Below, in pieces: positions 60,942-64,000 of a stretch of DNA of 64,000 bases. Origin of the DNA: Marinobacter arenosus (GTDB lineage: Bacteria; Pseudomonadota; Gammaproteobacteria; Pseudomonadales; Oleiphilaceae). Positions within the stretch are counted from its first letter, which is position 1. Each line of letters starts with the position of its first letter. Location of the stretch: NCBI RefSeq assembly GCF_019264345.1, contig NZ_JAHVAO010000001.1, positions 434,001-498,000 of the forward strand, given 5' to 3'. The notes under the pieces are model-generated. The model was not told where the DNA came from. It saw only the letters and a list, made by a program, of their open reading frames with translations, and ran no database searches. A program made the position numbers and the translations under genes.

Positions 60942-62141
60942 TTAAAAGCTCAGATGCACCAGCGAAACATACTGGATCAGCCCGGCCAGCGCGCCAAACA
61001 CCCCACCCACGATCATCAACTGCAGCTCCTCTTCCCGGAAAGCCGGACGGAGGATATCCTGAAATTCTGACGGCCCGAGGGCCCGCATCTGGCTGGACAA
61101 TACTCCAGCCACCACCGGCGCCCGCTCTCGATTAAAGGCCGGATCGCTGAACACATCCCGGGTCGCCAACACCGCCTTCTGGTTCATCGCCTTCTTAAGT
61201 TCGGTGTAGCCGGTCATCCCGACGGTTACCTGCGCGGTCAGCTTCATAACAACCGAGTTATCAAGCAGTGGCCGGAGGTGCTTCTGAATAATGGCCCGCG
61301 TCCGGTCGCCGTGACGGCCATTGAGCATGGCATCCGCCACCTTCTCGACCGTAATCAGATCGTCGGCGACCAGCTTCGCCCATACGTCACTGATCTCGGG
61401 CTGCCGGCGCAGGAATAGTCCCTGGATTTTCCAGAACAGAAAACGCCTCGGCCTCACCGGAGCAAAAATCAGGTTAATGGCGATCCAGTTGGTGAGAAAG
61501 CCAATCGCAAAGCCGCCAACCGGCAGTAGCCAGGGCTCCGGGTAACGGGTCCACAGGGGGATCAGCGCGGCGCCCAGAATACCGCCAATAATGGCTCCCC
61601 GATTAATCACCGATTGCAGCTCCACTGCCCCGGCCGTTTGAAAGATCCGGTTCATCAGGTCGGGGTGTTTCTTAAGCTCGCGACTGAGCAGGGCCTTCAG
61701 ATCCACCAGGTCGTCAAGGTCGTCACCGAAATCCTCGACCAGGTCCTCGACTCGGGAGGGCAACTGTTCCCTGGCCCACTGATAAATCCGGTTCCGGAGG
61801 AATAACGGCAGATTGTCCCAGAGTACCGGCTGGATCTCGTACATCACCTCGTCGATGTATTCATCCAGTCGTGGCGTAACCTGTGAAATCACCTGCTCGA
61901 CAATTCGCTGGGGTTCAAGCTTCTGGTAGACGGCGTTCAGGTCGCCGAACTGCTGAAGCGTCCGGTCTATGCAGATGTGGGCCATTTTTTCCGCCTTACG
62001 GGGAATGACGCCCTGCCAGCCAAGCATGCCCACTCCGATGAACTGAACCGGATAAAACGACATCTTGATCGCCAGCCAGTTCGTAAACCAGCCCACGATG
62101 GCTGCCATGATAGGCAGAGACAGTAACGTTAGGTCGGACAA
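60942..62141 (-). CDS. DUF445 family membrane protein
   Basis: A 399-residue protein with hydrophobic segments at both ends and in the middle (IMAAIVGWFTNWLAIKMSF; AALIPLWTRYPEPWLLPVGGFAIGFLTNWIAI in part; VGGVFGALAGLIQYV) and helical regions between. The GWxTNWLAIKM repeat motif occurs twice, as in DUF445 proteins. Start is TTG with GGGG upstream; function unknown. Confidence 0.88.
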   Translation of the reverse strand: MSDLTLLSLPIMAAIVGWFTNWLAIKMSFYPVQFIGVGMLGWQGVIPRKAEKMAHICIDRTLQQFGDLNAVYQKLEPQRIVEQVISQVTPRLDEYIDEVMYEIQPVLWDNLPLFLRNRIYQWAREQLPSRVEDLVEDFGDDLDDLVDLKALLSRELKKHPDLMNRIFQTAGAVELQSVINRGAIIGGILGAALIPLWTRYPEPWLLPVGGFAIGFLTNWIAINLIFAPVRPRRFLFWKIQGLFLRRQPEISDVWAKLVADDLITVEKVADAMLNGRHGDRTRAIIQKHLRPLLDNSVVMKLTAQVTVGMTGYTELKKAMNQKAVLATRDVFSDPAFNRERAPVVAGVLSSQMRALGPSEFQDILRPAFREEELQLMIVGGVFGALAGLIQYVSLVHLSF

Positions 62142-62360
62142 ATGAAACCCCGATTAAGATTGTATAGCCCACGATTGCCGGGTAATCGTTAAACCCATCG
62201 GGCCATTGTAGCTACACGCTGATTCAGTTTATGTGACTGATAATGAAGTATTTGAAACTGGGGAGCATTGGCCGTGAAGCCATCCAAACGACGGTGCTGC
62301 GGCAGCTTTTCGAACGTGGCCCGCCCCTTTTGAGAGCCGGGACGGGCCGGAAGGCAGGAC

Positions 62361-62948
62361 TTACTGGTAGTAGGCGTTTTCCGTGTTCGAGTGGTCCGTC
62401 ACGTCACGAACTTCAGTGATCTCCGGAACCCGCTCCTTCAGAGTGGCCTCCACGCCCTGCTTCAGCGTCAGGCTGACCGCAGAGCAGCCCTGGCATCCGC
62501 CGCCAAAGCGGAGCACGGCAACGGACTCGTCAACAATTTCCACCAGGGACACATCGCCACCGTGAGCAGCAAGGTTCGGGTTGATTTCGGATGCAAGGAT
62601 GTAGTTCACGCGATCCGGAAGGGGCGCGTCATCGTCGATTTTTGGAACCTTGGCGTTCGGGGCCTTGATGGTCAGCTGGCCACCCATCTGGTCCTTGGAG
62701 TAATCGACAAACGCTTCTTCCAGGAACGGTACCGAATTATGGTCCAGATACAGAGTGAACTTCTCCAGATCCAGTTGCTCGTCCGTCGGAACCACTTCAT
62801 TGGGCGGGCAGTAAGCCAGACAGGTCTCGGCATTCTTGGTGCCGGGCTGGGTCACAAAAATCCGGACACCCATGCCCTCTACGTCCTGCTTTTCGATAAG
62901 TTGTGCAAGATAATCCCGGGCGGGATCTGTCACAGTAACCAATGCCAT
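62361..62948 (-). CDS. nfuA: Fe-S biogenesis protein NfuA
   Basis: A 195-residue Fe-S carrier: an N-terminal degenerate A-type domain ([18 protein letters not shown]) and a C-terminal Nfu domain with the cluster-binding [19 protein letters not shown]. It transfers 4Fe-4S clusters to targets under oxidative stress or iron limitation. Divergent from metH across 243 bp. Confidence 0.96.
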   Translation of the reverse strand: MALVTVTDPARDYLAQLIEKQDVEGMGVRIFVTQPGTKNAETCLAYCPPNEVVPTDEQLDLEKFTLYLDHNSVPFLEEAFVDYSKDQMGGQLTIKAPNAKVPKIDDDAPLPDRVNYILASEINPNLAAHGGDVSLVEIVDESVAVLRFGGGCQGCSAVSLTLKQGVEATLKERVPEITEVRDVTDHSNTENAYYQ

Positions 62949-63002
62949 GTTTTCAACCCATTTGAAAGTTTGAGTTCATTTTAAGGGACTTCGCACCAAC
63001 AT

Positions 63003-63031
63003 GAAAGACCAAGTAAAATGGTTGGTCTTTC
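63003..63031. repeat. 10-bp perfect inverted repeat upstream of nfuA
   Basis: GAAAGACCAA and TTGGTCTTTC flank a 9-nt spacer, 55 bp before nfuA and 160 bp before metH. No T-run follows on either strand, so it is not a typical terminator; it may be an operator or an mRNA leader hairpin. It does not match the IscR motif I know. Confidence 0.5.
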
Positions 63032-63191
63032 TGGGCGTAATGAGTTTCCCGTACGACCAGACTTGTGCCAGCCCCTTCAGCTGGGCAAATGATAATGGTC
63101 ATTCGTACTAAGACGGGCTTGCGCATTTTTGCTATTATCCCGCGCCATTAAGATAAATACGCCGTTATAAACGACATCCGGAATTATAGAT

Positions 63192-64000
63192 ATGACCGAT
63201 CGCAACACCCGTCTGGAACAGCTCCACAAGGCCCTGCAGGAACGCATTGTGATTCTTGATGGCGGCATGGGGACCATGATCCAGAACCTAAAGCTGGACG
63301 AACAGGCGTTTCGAGGCGATCGGTTTGCTGACTACGACCGGGAGGTTCAGGGCAACAATGACCTGCTCAACCTGACCCAACCTGCCCTGCTGCGCAACAT
63401 ACATGCAGACTATCTCGATGCCGGCGCCGACATCATCGAAACCAACACCTTTAACTCCACGCGCCTTTCTCAGGCGGATTATGGGCTGGAGTCGATTGCG
63501 CGGGAACTGAATGTCGCCGCAGCCAAGCTGGCACGGGATGTTGCTGATGAATTTACCGGGCGCAACCCGGCAAAACCACGGTTTGTTGCCGGCGCAGTGG
63601 GTCCGACATCGCGTACCGCATCCATTTCGCCGGACGTCAACAACCCGGGTTACCGTAACGTTGATTTCCAGACTCTGGTCGACAATTACTACGAAGCCGT
63701 GGAGGGCCTCGTTGAGGGTGGCTGCGATCTGATCCTGATCGAAACCATTTTCGATACTCTCAACGCCAAGGCGGCCATCTACGCTACGCAACAGTATTTC
63801 GAAGACAGTGGCATTGAGCTGCCGATCATGATTTCCGGCACCATCACCGACGCGTCCGGCCGCACCCTCTCCGGCCAGACCACCGAAGCTTTCTGGAATT
63901 CCGTGGCCCACGCTCGCCCTATTTCCGTCGGTCTCAACTGTGCGCTGGGTGCAGACGCGCTTCGCCCTTATGTCGAGGAACTGTCGGGCAAAGCCGAAAC
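63192..64000 (+). CDS. metH: Cobalamin-dependent methionine synthase (5' part)
   Basis: The first ~269 residues of MetH, which methylates homocysteine with 5-methyl-tetrahydrofolate. The visible part is the homocysteine-binding barrel: [54 protein letters not shown], and the zinc-site Cys in [17 protein letters not shown]. The other two zinc Cys, cobalamin and SAM domains lie beyond the window. No cobalamin riboswitch is visible upstream. Confidence 0.96.
   Translation, partial: MTDRNTRLEQLHKALQERIVILDGGMGTMIQNLKLDEQAFRGDRFADYDREVQGNNDLLNLTQPALLRNIHADYLDAGADIIETNTFNSTRLSQADYGLESIARELNVAAAKLARDVADEFTGRNPAKPRFVAGAVGPTSRTASISPDVNNPGYRNVDFQTLVDNYYEAVEGLVEGGCDLILIETIFDTLNAKAAIYATQQYFEDSGIELPIMISGTITDASGRTLSGQTTEAFWNSVAHARPISVGLNCALGADALRPYVEELSGKAE

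Noticed and set aside
62243..62420. Possible small plus-strand gene starting at ATG 62243
   Set aside because: It has no clear ribosome-binding site and runs into the antisense of nfuA.
62949..63191. Cobalamin or SAM riboswitch upstream of metH
   Set aside because: The space is short and I found none of the conserved elements of these riboswitches.

Overview
The window looks like about 64 kb of chromosome from a marine gammaproteobacterium, most probably Marinobacter or a close relative. The sequence is GC-rich and densely coded, with overlapping stop/start codons in its operons. Gene content fits that group: a CIO-type cytochrome bd with CydDC, an EtfBA/ETF-QO pair, a fused NDH-like/SelD protein, PEP-CTERM sorting, PHA-type phasins, RssB/RssC-like regulators and TusBCD-TusE. 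The genus is an inference from gene content. I see no insertion sequence, prophage or CRISPR array.

Layout. 1-4.2 kb: 5' part of a Cache-type chemoreceptor, a GNAT-nitrilase fusion, a PilZ-like protein and an Ala/Lys-rich helix-hairpin-helix protein. 4.2-10.7 kb: a probable selenium locus, with an NDH-like/SelD fusion, a SenB-type selenosugar synthase and a PhnD/PhnC/PhnE-type ABC importer. 10.8-11.6 kb: a PEP-CTERM secreted protein whose leader carries a strong sigma-54 promoter match followed directly by a GEMM-like (c-di-GMP-I) riboswitch. 11.8-22.6 kb: small unknowns, a YadGH-type exporter, DUF192 lipoprotein, enoyl-CoA hydratase, nucleoside deoxyribosyltransferase-like protein, patatin phospholipase, DMT transporter, MDR dehydrogenase, NIPSNAP protein and tRNA-Leu(UAA). 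22.6-29.2 kb: a methyltransferase and cydABDC. 29.2-32.8 kb: a saccharopine dehydrogenase-like reductase, small membrane proteins and RlmA. 32.9-36.8 kb: etfBA and etf-QO diverge around a 20-bp perfect palindrome resembling a PsrA operator. 36.9-45.0 kb: FKBP isomerase, DUF1285, radical SAM, SixA, GpsA, STAS/RssB-like pair, HD hydrolase and renalase-like oxidase.

45.1-52.0 kb: an eight-gene, translationally coupled lipid operon (desaturase, SnoaL-like, SDR, amine-oxidase-like flavoprotein, DUF1365, CFA-synthase-like methyltransferase, DUF2878, secreted unknown). It resembles the light/singlet-oxygen-induced lipid-modification clusters of Rhodobacter and Pseudomonas. 52.1-54.0 kb: exonuclease III, a PhaD-like TetR regulator and a phasin. 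54.0-54.4 kb: a gene-free stretch ending in an orphan terminator, a candidate small RNA. 54.4-57.7 kb: a split YeeE/YedE transporter with a DUF442 sulfurtransferase, then HemH and PxpA. 57.7-64 kb: a small unknown gene, tRNA-Ser(UGA), YccA, TusD-TusC-TusB-TusE, DUF445, NfuA and the start of MetH.

The strongest candidates for new biology are four. The first is the selenium locus, which has SenB but no SenA in view. The second is the sigma-54 plus riboswitch control of a PEP-CTERM protein. The third is the coupled lipid-modification operon. The fourth is a TusE homologue carrying both cysteines of the DsrC C-terminal arm. All functional calls come from reading motifs and recognising families; no database search was run.
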